Shown here in pieces: positions 7,312 through 14,893 of a stretch of DNA of 19,132 bases. The stretch covers positions 1 through 19,132 of the forward strand of contig JBGVKV010000084.1 of NCBI GenBank assembly GCA_045123975.1, written 5' to 3'. This DNA comes from SIG701 sp045123975. Lineage in GTDB: Bacteria; Bacillota; Clostridia; Oscillospirales; CAG-272. The number at the start of each line of letters is the position of its first letter. The stretch's first letter is position 1. A program made the position numbers and the translations under genes. A model generated the notes under the pieces. The model was given only the letters and a program-made list of their open reading frames with translations, had not been told where the DNA came from and did not search any database.

Positions 7312-8016
7312 TCACGACCAACGTCTCTTCTCAAAGACGCGGACAGACAAAAACAGGAACACGACGCAAAGGGACGTGTAGTACACCACGGCACCGAAAT
7401 CAAAGATACCGTAGGTGAAATTCATATAGCGGCTGTAAATGGACAGCCAGTCCAGCACAAGACGGACTGCATAGGAATCGATGATGTTGTTCAGCATCGC
7501 CACGATCATCAGAATCAGCAAAATGCCGATGGTACCGAAGGAGGCGGTGAACTGATTTTCCGTCAGGCTGGAAACGAAGATGCCGATGGAGATAAACGTC
7601 ATGCCGATCAGGATCATAGCAATGAGGGAGCCCCAGGCACGGGCCCAGTTCACGTCCCCGTACAGGGACATGGGATAGAAATACAAGGCGGAGGTGAGAA
7701 GGGTGCCGAGGAACATGGTGAAGGCGGCAAAGAACTTGGCCAGCACCATACCGGGCAGGGACACCGGCGCCGTCAGAAGCAATTGCTCCGTGCGGGTACG
7801 CCGCTCCTCCGCAAAGGTTTTCATGGTGAGCAGAGGAAGAATCACGATGTAAGCAAACATCAGAATCTGGAAATAGAGGGAAACGTCGGAGGACTGCACC
7901 TGCAAGGTGGTCAGAGCAAAGCTGAAACCGGAGGCCGCCAGGAACACCGCGATGAACACGTATCCGATGGGCGTGGTGAAATACGAGCGCATTTCCCGTT
8001 TGTAAATAGCGAACAT
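7312..8016 (-). CDS. ABC-2 type permease, GldF-like
   Basis: A 234-residue integral membrane protein that starts MFAIYKREMRSYFTTPIGYVF, the typical opening of GldF/NosY-type permeases. About six transmembrane segments are visible. The cytoplasmic TMKTFAEERRTRTEQLLLTAP motif after the second segment is a hallmark of ABC-2 permeases that couple to the ATPase. It is encoded 37 bp after the ATPase gene and should pair with it. No substrate can be read from the sequence. The ribosome binding site is weak (GAGAGAG), which may mean reliance on translation of the upstream gene. Confidence 0.9.
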   Translation of the reverse strand: MFAIYKREMRSYFTTPIGYVFIAVFLAASGFSFALTTLQVQSSDVSLYFQILMFAYIVILPLLTMKTFAEERRTRTEQLLLTAPVSLPGMVLAKFFAAFTMFLGTLLTSALYFYPMSLYGDVNWARAWGSLIAMILIGMTFISIGIFVSSLTENQFTASFGTIGILLILMIVAMLNNIIDSYAVRLVLDWLSIYSRYMNFTYGIFDFGAVVYYTSLCVVFLFLSVRVFEKRRWS

Positions 8017-8053
8017 TGTCGTACTCTCTCTTTCGTTATGGAATCATTCCGAC

Positions 8054-9025
8054 TCAGGCGCGGCCGGAGCGGCTGCCGGTGCTGCGTTTTCTTGCATCGG
8101 CGTCCATCAGCTTCACGAATACGTCCTCCAGGGACATACCCACAGCTTCCAGACCCAGAATGGGCCAGTTCTTTGCGGCCAGAGCGAAGAACAGAGATTT
8201 GCGCACGTCCACGCCGGGCTCGCTTTCGATATGGTATGTAAAGCTGTCCAGCTCTCTTTCACCCACGGCATCGGCACGAACCACGCCGGGGATCTCCTTG
8301 AGAGCGGCAAGCACCTCACGCTGGGGACCGCAGATCTTCACGCTGTATTTTCTGCCATCCTCCACCACGCGGGTGATGTTTTCCGTTTTCTCGTCCGCCA
8401 CGATCTTACCCTGGTTGATGATCACGATCCGGTCCGCCACGGCCTGCACCTCCGGCAGGATGTGGGTGGACAGAATAACGGTATGATCGGCGCCCAGATT
8501 ACGGATCAGGTTGCGGATCTCAATGATCTGCTTGGGATCCAGACCGACGGTAGGCTCGTCGAAGATCAATACCTTGGGATTGCCCACAAGCGCCTGGGCG
8601 ATGCCCACTCTCTGGCGGTAGCCCTTGGAGAGGTTCTTGATCAGGCGGCCCCGGACGTCGGCAATCTTGGTAACCTCGCAGACTTCCTTCAGGTGCTTCA
8701 CCCGGTTGAGAGTGCATTTTTTCAGATCGTAGACGAAGTTCAGATACTCGTCCACCTTCATATCCATATAAAGCGGGGGCTGCTCCGGCAAAAAGCCGAT
8801 CAGCTTCTTCGCCTCATAGGGGCTCTCCAGCACGTCGATGCCGCCCACCTTCACGGTGCCGGAGGTGGAGGACAGATAGCCGGTGAGGATGTTCATGGTT
8901 GTACTTTTTCCTGCGCCGTTGGGGCCCAGGAAACCGACGATCTCGCCCCTCCCTACGGAAAAGCTGATATCGTCCACGGCGAATTTGGCGCCGTACCGTT
9001 TGACCAGATGGCTGATTTCGATCAT
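8054..9025 (-). CDS. ABC transporter ATP-binding protein, GldA/CcmA-like
   Basis: ATPase subunit that powers the membrane complex encoded by the next three genes. With the start at 9025 (323 residues) the landmarks are Walker A GPNGAGKST (34-42), Q-loop around LPEQPPLY (79-86), signature LSKGYRQR (132-139), Walker B VLIFDEP (152-158), D-loop GLDP and switch histidine LSTH (H188). A C-terminal domain of about 100 residues, typical of GldA/CcmA-type subunits, follows. I chose ATG 9023-9025 because GGAG lies 6 nt upstream and the product starts MIEISHLVKRYG as in the family; in-frame ATGs at 9037 and 9070 have no good ribosome binding site. It is the first gene of the operon and has an extended -10 promoter. 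Confidence 0.93.
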   Translation of the reverse strand: MIEISHLVKRYGAKFAVDDISFSVGRGEIVGFLGPNGAGKSTTMNILTGYLSSTSGTVKVGGIDVLESPYEAKKLIGFLPEQPPLYMDMKVDEYLNFVYDLKKCTLNRVKHLKEVCEVTKIADVRGRLIKNLSKGYRQRVGIAQALVGNPKVLIFDEPTVGLDPKQIIEIRNLIRNLGADHTVILSTHILPEVQAVADRIVIINQGKIVADEKTENITRVVEDGRKYSVKICGPQREVLAALKEIPGVVRADAVGERELDSFTYHIESEPGVDVRKSLFFALAAKNWPILGLEAVGMSLEDVFVKLMDADARKRSTGSRSGRA

Positions 9026-9037
9026 ATTACTCTCCAT

Positions 9038-9050
9038 GCCGCTATGCGGC
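9038..9050 (-). other. Small hairpin in the 5' leader of the ABC operon
   Basis: GCCGC-ATA-GCGGC (minus strand) is a perfect 5-bp stem with a 3-nt loop, ending just before the GGAG ribosome binding site of the ATPase gene. It may tune translation, but it is short and could be chance. Confidence 0.4.
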
Positions 9051-9097
9051 GTAAAATATCGTATAGGCATAGGGGTTCAGTTTACAATACACCGCCT

Positions 9098-9106
9098 ATT
9101 ATAGCA
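9098..9106 (-). promoter_or_regulatory. Extended -10 promoter of the ABC operon
   Basis: On the minus strand TGC-TATAAT (9106-9098) is a perfect -10 with the TGn extension. No good -35 is seen at 17 bp, which is acceptable for extended -10 promoters. The start point would be near 9091, giving a leader of about 65 nt. Confidence 0.7.
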
Positions 9107-9220
9107 CACATTTATAAATAAATCTTGAACATTTCCATAATAATATAGGAAAGTGGCGGCGGAGTTTTCACGCGAGGACAAATTTATGGGAAATTTTTCT
9201 CATATTCACACATTAGGAAT

Positions 9221-9248
9221 GGACGAAAGTGAAAGATTGTGTTATAAT
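9221..9248 (+). promoter_or_regulatory. Candidate promoter upstream of the three-hairpin element and gpmI
   Basis: TGGACG (9221-9226, 4 of 6 consensus) and perfect TATAAT (9243-9248) are separated by 16 bp. Transcription would begin near 9255, just ahead of the first hairpin, so the element would form the leader of gpmI or an independent small RNA. Confidence 0.55.
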
Positions 9249-9267
9249 GGGTGTGGTAATTTCGATA

Positions 9268-9464
9268 TGGGGAGGAAGGGACCATCTCAAACGCCGAAGT
9301 TCCCTTCCTCCCCACATACGCACAACATCATTAAAAGAAATCCTCAGCCCCACCAACCTCCTTGGCTCCGGCAAAATATATAACATCGGCGAGAGCCAAG
9401 GAGGTGTGGGAGGTGTGGAGGGAGAGGAAACTTCGGCGTTTGAGATGGTTCCTCTCCCTCCACA
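9268..9464. other. Three-hairpin element with mutually complementary 19-nt loops
   Basis: Hairpin 1 has a 14-bp stem (9268-9281 with 9301-9314) and the loop CCATCTCAAACGCCGAAGT (9282-9300). Hairpin 3 has a 16-bp stem (9414-9429 with 9449-9464) and the loop ACTTCGGCGTTTGAGATGG (9430-9448), the exact reverse complement of loop 1. Hairpin 2 lies between: 13 bp (9356-9368 with 9393-9405) extended by 5 bp (9349-9353 with 9406-9410) across a 2-nt bulge. A perfect 9-bp tandem repeat, GAGGTGTGG twice, is at 9401-9418. The stems of hairpins 1 and 3 differ in sequence yet are each fully paired. The rest of the 9026-9556 spacer holds the two promoters and a small AT-rich hairpin. Confidence 0.9.
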
Positions 9465-9476
9465 AAAGAAAAACGA

Positions 9477-9500
9477 TTTATAAAGGCTTAGCCCTATAAA
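9477..9500 (+). other. AT-rich hairpin in the gpmI leader
   Basis: TTTATA (9477-9482) pairs with TATAAA (9495-9500), and GGC/GCC pair inside around TTA. There is no T-run after it, so it is not a clear terminator. It lies between the three-hairpin element and the gpmI ribosome binding site. Confidence 0.4.
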
Positions 9501-9556
9501 TACCCGCGTAATTCATTACCGGAAATATATTATTTACTTGTAAGGAGATATTCCCC

Positions 9557-11206
9557 ATGAGCAAACTGGAAAAAACCGCTTTCGCCGGCGTACAGGGCCC
9601 GGTACTCACCATCGTTATGGACGGTGTGGGCCTCACCGCTGAGGGCGAAACCAACGCCGTATCCCGCGCGTATATGCCCAATCTGAAGCGCATTATGGCA
9701 TCCTATCCCACCGTAAAGCTGAAGGCCCACGGCACCGCTGTCGGTCTGCCCTCCGACGACGATATGGGTAACTCCGAGGTAGGCCACAACGCCCTCGGCT
9801 CCGGCCAGGTATTCGCACAGGGTGCCAAGCTGGTATCCCAGTCCATCGAGTCCGGCAAGATGTTCGCCTCCTCCGCCTGGAAAGAGATCGTAGCGAACGT
9901 ACAGGACAGCGGCACGCTCCACTTCCTCGGCCTGTTCTCCGACGGCAACGTGCACTCCCACATCGATCATCTGAAGGCTATGCTGATCCGTGCCAAAGAG
10001 GACGGCGTATCCTGTGTGCGCGTGCACATCCTTCTGGACGGCCGTGACGTAGGCGAAACCTCCGCGCTGGAGTACGTAGAGCCCTTTGAGGCATTCATTG
10101 CATCCCTGCGGGATGATTCCTTCGATATCAAGATCGCCTCCGGCGGCGGACGTATGCAGATCACCATGGACCGCTACGAGGCCAACTGGGCTATGGTAGA
10201 GCTGGGCTGGAAGACCCACGTTTTGGGTGAGGGCCGCCAGTTTGCCACTGCCAAGGAAGCCATCGAGACCTACCGTGCCGAGACCAAGGCCATCGACCAG
10301 GATCTGCCTCCCTTCGTGATCGCAGAGAACGGTCAGCCCGTGGGCACGATCGAGGACGGCGACAGCGTCGTATTCTTCAACTTCCGCGGCGACCGCGCCA
10401 TTGAGATCTCCAAGACCTTTGAGGCCGGCTCTGACTTCGACAAGTTCGACCGCATCCGCGCTCCCAAGGTTGCCTATGCCGGCATGCTGGAGTACGACGG
10501 CGATCTTCACATTCCCTCCCGCTATCTGGTAAATCCCCCGGAGATCACCAATACCATGGGTGAGTATCTGGCCGACACCGGCGTGGCACAGTACGCCATC
10601 TCCGAGACTCAGAAATACGGCCACGTAACCTACTTCTGGAACGGAAACAAGTCCGGCAAGTTCTCCGAGGAATTGGAAACCTACGTGGAGATCCCCTCCG
10701 ATATCGTTCCCTTCGAGCAGCGCCCCTGGATGCAGTGCGCACTGATCACCGACGCCCTGATCGATGCTCTGAAGAGCGGCAAGTATCCTTGCCTGCGTGT
10801 GAATTTCCCCAACGGCGACATGGTTGGTCACACCGGTTCTCTGGCGGCCACCATCTGCTCGCTGGAAGCTCTCGATCTGCAGCTGGGCCGTATTCTGTCC
10901 GTTGTGGACGAGCTCCACGGCGTGGCGCTGATCACCGCTGACCACGGCAACGCCGATGAAATGGCTGAGCTGGATAAGAAGACCGGCTCCCCCAAGCTGA
11001 ACAAGGACGGCTCCTACAAGGCAAAGACCAGCCACACCCTGAATCCCGTTCCGCTGATCATCTACGACAACTTCTACGCAGACGCCTACACCGTGAAGGA
11101 AGACAAGGGCACCTTCGGCTTGTCCAACGTAGCCGCCACCGCCGTGAATCTGCTGGGCTATGAGGCTCCCGCCATGTGGGACGAAAGCGTACTCACTCTG
11201 AAATAA
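9557..11206 (+). CDS. gpmI: 2,3-bisphosphoglycerate-independent phosphoglycerate mutase
   Basis: Glycolytic and gluconeogenic cytosolic enzyme that interconverts 3- and 2-phosphoglycerate using two metal ions and a phosphoserine intermediate. The alkaline-phosphatase-like core is clear: VMDGVG with metal-binding D22, DDMGNSEVGHNALGSG with catalytic S73, FSDGNVHSHIDHL, HILLDGRDVGETSA, FFNFRGDRAIEIS, and ITADHGNADEM near residue 460. At 549 residues it is longer than the roughly 510 usual for B. subtilis-type enzymes; the extra length seems spread through the later half. AAGGAG lies 9 nt before the ATG. It follows a long structured leader and is separated from the next gene by a hairpin at 11222-11253. 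Confidence 0.97.
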   Translation: MSKLEKTAFAGVQGPVLTIVMDGVGLTAEGETNAVSRAYMPNLKRIMASYPTVKLKAHGTAVGLPSDDDMGNSEVGHNALGSGQVFAQGAKLVSQSIESGKMFASSAWKEIVANVQDSGTLHFLGLFSDGNVHSHIDHLKAMLIRAKEDGVSCVRVHILLDGRDVGETSALEYVEPFEAFIASLRDDSFDIKIASGGGRMQITMDRYEANWAMVELGWKTHVLGEGRQFATAKEAIETYRAETKAIDQDLPPFVIAENGQPVGTIEDGDSVVFFNFRGDRAIEISKTFEAGSDFDKFDRIRAPKVAYAGMLEYDGDLHIPSRYLVNPPEITNTMGEYLADTGVAQYAISETQKYGHVTYFWNGNKSGKFSEELETYVEIPSDIVPFEQRPWMQCALITDALIDALKSGKYPCLRVNFPNGDMVGHTGSLAATICSLEALDLQLGRILSVVDELHGVALITADHGNADEMAELDKKTGSPKLNKDGSYKAKTSHTLNPVPLIIYDNFYADAYTVKEDKGTFGLSNVAATAVNLLGYEAPAMWDESVLTLK

Positions 11207-11221
11207 TATCACAAGCATATT

Positions 11222-11253
11222 GGGGAGGAACTTTTTGAAAAAAGCTCCTCCCC
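11222..11253 (+). repeat. Intergenic hairpin after gpmI (GGGGAGGA type)
   Basis: GGGGAGGA (11222-11229) pairs with TCCTCCCC (11246-11253); inside, after a mismatch, CTTTTT pairs with AAAAAG. There is no T-run downstream, so it is a poor intrinsic terminator. Its GGGGAGGAA arm is the same as the start of the hairpin-1 stem at 9269-9277, which suggests a shared family of stem sequences. It is followed by AAGCCCCACTTCAAAAACTTTT. Confidence 0.6.
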
Positions 11254-11307
11254 AAGCCCCACTTCAAAAACTTTTCAGACACACCGTTCCCGAAAGGAGT
11301 GATTGCC

Positions 11308-12120
11308 GTGTTTTACCGCGACGGAATACTGGAAAAATCCTCGCACCTTGACGAAGCAGATCTGTGCCACGGCTTCTCCACCCGGGCGGGCGGTGTCAGC
11401 ACCCTCTCCCACACCTCCGCCATGAACGTGGCGGAGGGACACGGCGATCCCCACGAGGTGGTACGGGAAAACATCCGTATCCTTGCCCGTGCCGTATCGG
11501 GAGATACTTTGGACGAAACCGCCGTGGTCTGCGCGCCGCAGATCCACTCCGCCACCATCCGCTCCGTAACGGAAGCAGACCGAGGTGCGGGCGTGATCCT
11601 GCCCCACGGGGGTGAGGGCGACGGATTCATCACTGACGTACCGGGTCTGCTTCTTATGATCCGGGTAGCGGACTGTGTGCCGATTCTGTATTTCGCCCGC
11701 CGCTGTGACGGATCTCCCATCGTTTGCGCTACCCACGCGGGATGGCGGGGCACCGTAGCCGGCATCGCCGCCGAGGCGATCCGACAGATCACCGAAATGG
11801 GCGGGGAGATTTCCTCCGTCCGCTGTGCCGTCGGTCAGGCGATCCACGCCTGCTGTTACGAGGTTGGCGAGGACTTTTCGGAGGCGGTAGCGAATGCCCG
11901 GGGCGCGGACTTCGCCCGGGATCACATAGAGCGTCGGGGAAGCAAACTGTACGCCGACGTGGTGAAGATGAACCGCACCATTCTCCTCTCCGCCGGTCTT
12001 GCGGAGGAGCAGATCGATATATCCCCGGCCTGCACCGCCTGCGCACCCCATCGGTATCACTCTCACAGAGCATCCCGCGGTGTGCGGGGTGCCATGGGTG
12101 CCCTCATCGGCATCCGATAA
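11308..12120 (+). CDS. pgeF: YfiH/PgeF family protein (multicopper-oxidase-like fold, purine nucleoside phosphorylase or peptidoglycan editing)
   Basis: A member of the DUF152/YfiH (Cu-oxidase_4) family. Members are annotated as polyphenol oxidase, but work on relatives supports purine nucleoside phosphorylase/deaminase activity (LACC1 type) and a role in peptidoglycan composition in E. coli. Conserved residues are present: H80 in QIHSATI, C123 in VADCVPIL and H143 in HAGWRGT, the expected metal ligands, followed by CCYEVG and CTACAP...YHSHR. I place the start at GTG 11308 (270 residues) because AGGAG ends 9 nt upstream; an in-frame GTG at 11299 directly abuts it. It probably forms an operon with the tldD pair downstream. 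Confidence 0.9.
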   Translation: MFYRDGILEKSSHLDEADLCHGFSTRAGGVSTLSHTSAMNVAEGHGDPHEVVRENIRILARAVSGDTLDETAVVCAPQIHSATIRSVTEADRGAGVILPHGGEGDGFITDVPGLLLMIRVADCVPILYFARRCDGSPIVCATHAGWRGTVAGIAAEAIRQITEMGGEISSVRCAVGQAIHACCYEVGEDFSEAVANARGADFARDHIERRGSKLYADVVKMNRTILLSAGLAEEQIDISPACTACAPHRYHSHRASRGVRGAMGALIGIR

Positions 12121-12153
12121 ATTCCGCAAATCCCCACACTGTACGAAAGGAAA

Positions 12154-12171
12154 ATCCCGCTATCGCGGGAT
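12154..12171 (+). other. Hairpin between Shine-Dalgarno-like GAAAGGA and the tldD start
   Basis: ATCCCGC and GCGGGAT form a perfect 7-bp stem with a 4-nt loop (TATC). The better ribosome binding sequence (AAAGGA, 12146-12151) is 32 nt from the GTG start; the hairpin would bring it to about 14 nt. A weaker GGATAGG lies 9 nt from the start. Confidence 0.5.
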
Positions 12172-12183
12172 AGGTATGACAAC

Positions 12184-13569
12184 GTGCTTCACGATATCAT
12201 TACCCCCCATAAGCATCTGCTTCCCGGCGATGCTCACGCTGAACTCAGAGCACAGCTGAACCGCTCCAGCCGTGTAACCCTGCTCAGCGGCAATCTGACC
12301 GCCAACGCCCGCTCCGAAATCTCCGGCGTATCCGCCCGGGTATACAAAAACGGCGTGTACGGATTCTCTTCCATGGCGGAGTGCTCCGACGACGCCGTCC
12401 GTGCCGTCCTCAAGGCGGCAGATGAAAACGCCCGCTTTATGGATCGCCGTGCTCCCGCCGGCAAGGGCCCGCTGACTCCCATCGCCGACGGATTCCGCCC
12501 CCTTGCGGCGGACATTTCCGATCCCGAGCAGAAGCTGTACGCGGACTTCGCCCGGGCCATTGACGCCTACATTGCCGAAAAGTATCCGAATCTGGCCTCC
12601 CGTGCCGTGATCGCCACCTCCGACTCCATGGAGAAGCTCCTGATCACCTCCGATGGCCAGGGTGGACACACCATCTCCCCCCGTTCCTACATCTACGTGT
12701 TCCTGAACAGCGAAACCACCTCCGGCACGCCCATTGAATTGTTTGAAGCGTACGGCGGATCTGGCACCTTTGATCTCAACTTCACCGATCCTGCCAAGTT
12801 GTACGGCGAGATCGACAAGCTCTACGACCGCCTGATGCAGAAGCGGGAGGGCGTATACGCGGAGGCAGGCCTCAAGACCTGCATTCTCTCCGGCAACCTG
12901 ACCGGTATGCTGGCCCACGAGGCCGTAGGCCATACCGTAGAGGCGGATCTGGTGCTGGGCGGCAGCGTGGCTGCCCACAGCCTGGGCAAGGTCGTTGCCT
13001 CCGAAAAGGTTAATCTGGTGGACTTCGCTCACACCGCACTGGGTGTGGAGGCTTCGCTGCCCGTCTATGTGGACGACGAGGGTACTCCCGCCACCGATAC
13101 GGAGATCATCAAGGACGGCGTGCTGGTTGGCTTTATGAACAGCCGCGAAAGCGCCGATCACTTCGGTATGAAGGCAACGGGACACGCCCGTGCCTGGTCC
13201 TTCTCCGACGAGCCCCTGATCCGTATGCGCAACACGGCTGTGCTCCCCGGCACGGATAAGCTGGAGGATATGATCGCCTCCGTGGACGACGGTTACTATT
13301 TCATCTCCACCAACAACGGTCAGGCAGACACCACCGGCGAGTTTATGTTCGGCGTCTGCATGGGCTACGAAATCAAGAACGGCAAGCTGGGACGTGCCCT
13401 TCTGGACACCACCATCTCCGGCGTAGCCTTCGAGATGCTGAAGACGGTCGATATGGTGTCGGATCAGATGACGTGGACCAGCTCCGGCTTCTGCGGTAAG
13501 AAACAGCCTATGCCCGTTGGCTGCGGCGGATCCGACATCCGCTGCCGCGTCATGGTAGGCGGAAGATAA
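12184..13569 (+). CDS. tldD: TldD family metalloprotease, catalytic type
   Basis: TldD proteins form heterodimers with TldE/PmbA and degrade unfolded or short peptides; in other systems they process microcins and modified peptides. The zinc motif HEAVGH is at 245-250 (H245, E246, H250) within GMLAHEAVGHTVEADLV. The conserved C-terminal region VDMVSDQMTWTSSGFCGKKQPMPVGCGGSDIRCRVMVGG follows. The 461 residues are normal. The GTG start at 12184 gives MLHDIITPHKHLL, which fits the family's N-terminus, although its ribosome binding site is weak; a nearby ATG at 12176 is out of frame. It is followed 13 bp later by the partner gene. Confidence 0.93.
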   Translation: MLHDIITPHKHLLPGDAHAELRAQLNRSSRVTLLSGNLTANARSEISGVSARVYKNGVYGFSSMAECSDDAVRAVLKAADENARFMDRRAPAGKGPLTPIADGFRPLAADISDPEQKLYADFARAIDAYIAEKYPNLASRAVIATSDSMEKLLITSDGQGGHTISPRSYIYVFLNSETTSGTPIELFEAYGGSGTFDLNFTDPAKLYGEIDKLYDRLMQKREGVYAEAGLKTCILSGNLTGMLAHEAVGHTVEADLVLGGSVAAHSLGKVVASEKVNLVDFAHTALGVEASLPVYVDDEGTPATDTEIIKDGVLVGFMNSRESADHFGMKATGHARAWSFSDEPLIRMRNTAVLPGTDKLEDMIASVDDGYYFISTNNGQADTTGEFMFGVCMGYEIKNGKLGRALLDTTISGVAFEMLKTVDMVSDQMTWTSSGFCGKKQPMPVGCGGSDIRCRVMVGGR

Positions 13570-13582
13570 GGAGGTAACGGAT

Positions 13583-14881
13583 ATGCATGATTTGAAAATG
13601 ATCGCCGATAAATCCCTTGCGGCACTGAAAAATAACGGCGCAGACAAAGCGCAGTGCTCCGTCCGCTTCACCGAGACCCACGAGTTCAACGTGGACGGCG
13701 GCAAGTTCTCTTTGTTCCGCACCCTGTTTGACAATTCCCTCACCCTGACTGCCGTCAAAGACGACAAGAAGGGCTCTGTGGGCATCAATCGCCTGGACGA
13801 TGAATCCATCGCCGCCGCGGCCGTGAACTGCCTGGCCATCGCCGACTCCGGCGCCGCCGATCCCGCCTGGGCGTTCGCGGAGAAATCCGAGAACGGCACC
13901 TTCACCGAGGGTTCCCCTGAGGCAGATCTGGATCTGCTCTTCGACCGCACGGAAGAGCTCATGAACGACATCAGGACGCAGTTCCCTCTGATCCTCATGG
14001 AGCAGATGATCGTTACCCACAAAAAGCGCCACACCGTGTTCAAGAACAGCTTCGGCGTAGAGTATGAGGTTCTCTCCGGAAATTACGAAATTGAGCTGAT
14101 GTTCTCTGCCCACGAGGGAGAGAAGTCTTCCTCCTTCTTCGGCTCCGGTGTATATACCGATCGGCTGGACACTCCCTTCATGGAGCTGGGCACCATCCGT
14201 GAGGATCTCGCAAACGTATCGAAGCAGCTGGAAACAAAACCCCTGGAGGGCAAATTCACCGGCGTAGCCGTCCTCCCGCCTTCCTCCCTGGGCACCTTTA
14301 TCGGCAGTGCGCTGAGCAATTTTACCGCCGACGGAACCCTGCTTGACGGCACCAGCCCCTGGAAGGATTCCCTTGGCAAGGTGGTAGCCGACTCTGCCAT
14401 CACCATCTCCGCCGCCCCTCTGGACGAGCGCATCGTATGCGGCGAAAGATTCACCGGCGAGGGCTTCCTGTCCGAGAATTACGATATCATCAAAGACGGC
14501 GTGCTGGAAAGCTTTATGCTGTCCGGCTACGTGGCCAACAAGACCGGCCTTCCCCGTGCGAAGAACTCCTCCTACGCCATCGTGATGAAGCCGGGCGAAA
14601 CGCCCTATGCGGACATCATTGCCGGCATTGAGCGGGGTATTCTCGTGGGCCGCTTCTCCGGCGGCGAGCCGGGCACCAGCGGTGACTTCTCCGGCGTGGC
14701 GAAGAACTCCTTCCTCATTGAGAACGGAAAGATCACCTGCGCCCTCAGCGAGACCATGATCAGCGGCAATCTGGGTGAGCTTTTGAAAAACGTCCACGCC
14801 ATCTCCTCCGAGGTGGTTTGCGACGGCGCAACGGTTCTGCCCTACGCTGCCTTCGGCGGCGTTACCGTATCGGGTAAGTAA
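13583..14881 (+). CDS. TldE/PmbA-like partner of TldD
   Basis: Second member of the TldD/PmbA superfamily, 432 residues, without an HExxxH motif, as expected for the non-catalytic TldE/PmbA subunit. Family features include VSARV-type N-terminal strands (here LTLTAVKDDKKGSVGIN), a middle region with PLDERIVCGERFTGEGF, IIKDGVLESFMLSGYVANKTGLPRA and the C-terminal GGEPGTSGDFSGVAKNSFLIENGKI, all typical of PmbA. AAGGAGG lies 8 nt before the ATG and the gap from tldD is 13 bp, so the two subunits are made together. A strong terminator closes the operon. No peptide natural-product gene is seen nearby. Confidence 0.9.
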   Translation: MHDLKMIADKSLAALKNNGADKAQCSVRFTETHEFNVDGGKFSLFRTLFDNSLTLTAVKDDKKGSVGINRLDDESIAAAAVNCLAIADSGAADPAWAFAEKSENGTFTEGSPEADLDLLFDRTEELMNDIRTQFPLILMEQMIVTHKKRHTVFKNSFGVEYEVLSGNYEIELMFSAHEGEKSSSFFGSGVYTDRLDTPFMELGTIREDLANVSKQLETKPLEGKFTGVAVLPPSSLGTFIGSALSNFTADGTLLDGTSPWKDSLGKVVADSAITISAAPLDERIVCGERFTGEGFLSENYDIIKDGVLESFMLSGYVANKTGLPRAKNSSYAIVMKPGETPYADIIAGIERGILVGRFSGGEPGTSGDFSGVAKNSFLIENGKITCALSETMISGNLGELLKNVHAISSEVVCDGATVLPYAAFGGVTVSGK

Positions 14882-14893
14882 TACAGTAACGGA

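Noticed and set aside
5800..8241. 813-codon open frame on the plus strand opposite the ABC operon
   Set aside because: It is antisense to two real genes, low in recognisable motifs and rich in His, Gly and Gln, as expected from the reverse of GC-biased codons. No ribosome binding site or family match.
9268..9464. CRISPR-like array
   Set aside because: The repeated units are inverted, not direct, with only two copies and no spacers or cas genes.
9229..9483. 84-codon frame across the three-hairpin element
   Set aside because: Stem and loop complementarity explain the sequence better than coding; the frame has no good ribosome binding site or homology.
9530..11218. 562-codon frame opposite gpmI
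   Set aside because: gpmI has all catalytic motifs and a ribosome binding site; the antisense frame has none.
11222..11253. Standard intrinsic terminator after gpmI
   Set aside because: No T-run follows the stem, so I call it a hairpin repeat instead.
12176..12259. ATG at 12176 as the tldD start
   Set aside because: It is out of frame with tldD and leads to a short frame; only a frameshift error would make it relevant.
12160..14043. 627-codon frame opposite tldD and tldE
   Set aside because: Crosses a gene boundary on the other strand and shows no family motif.
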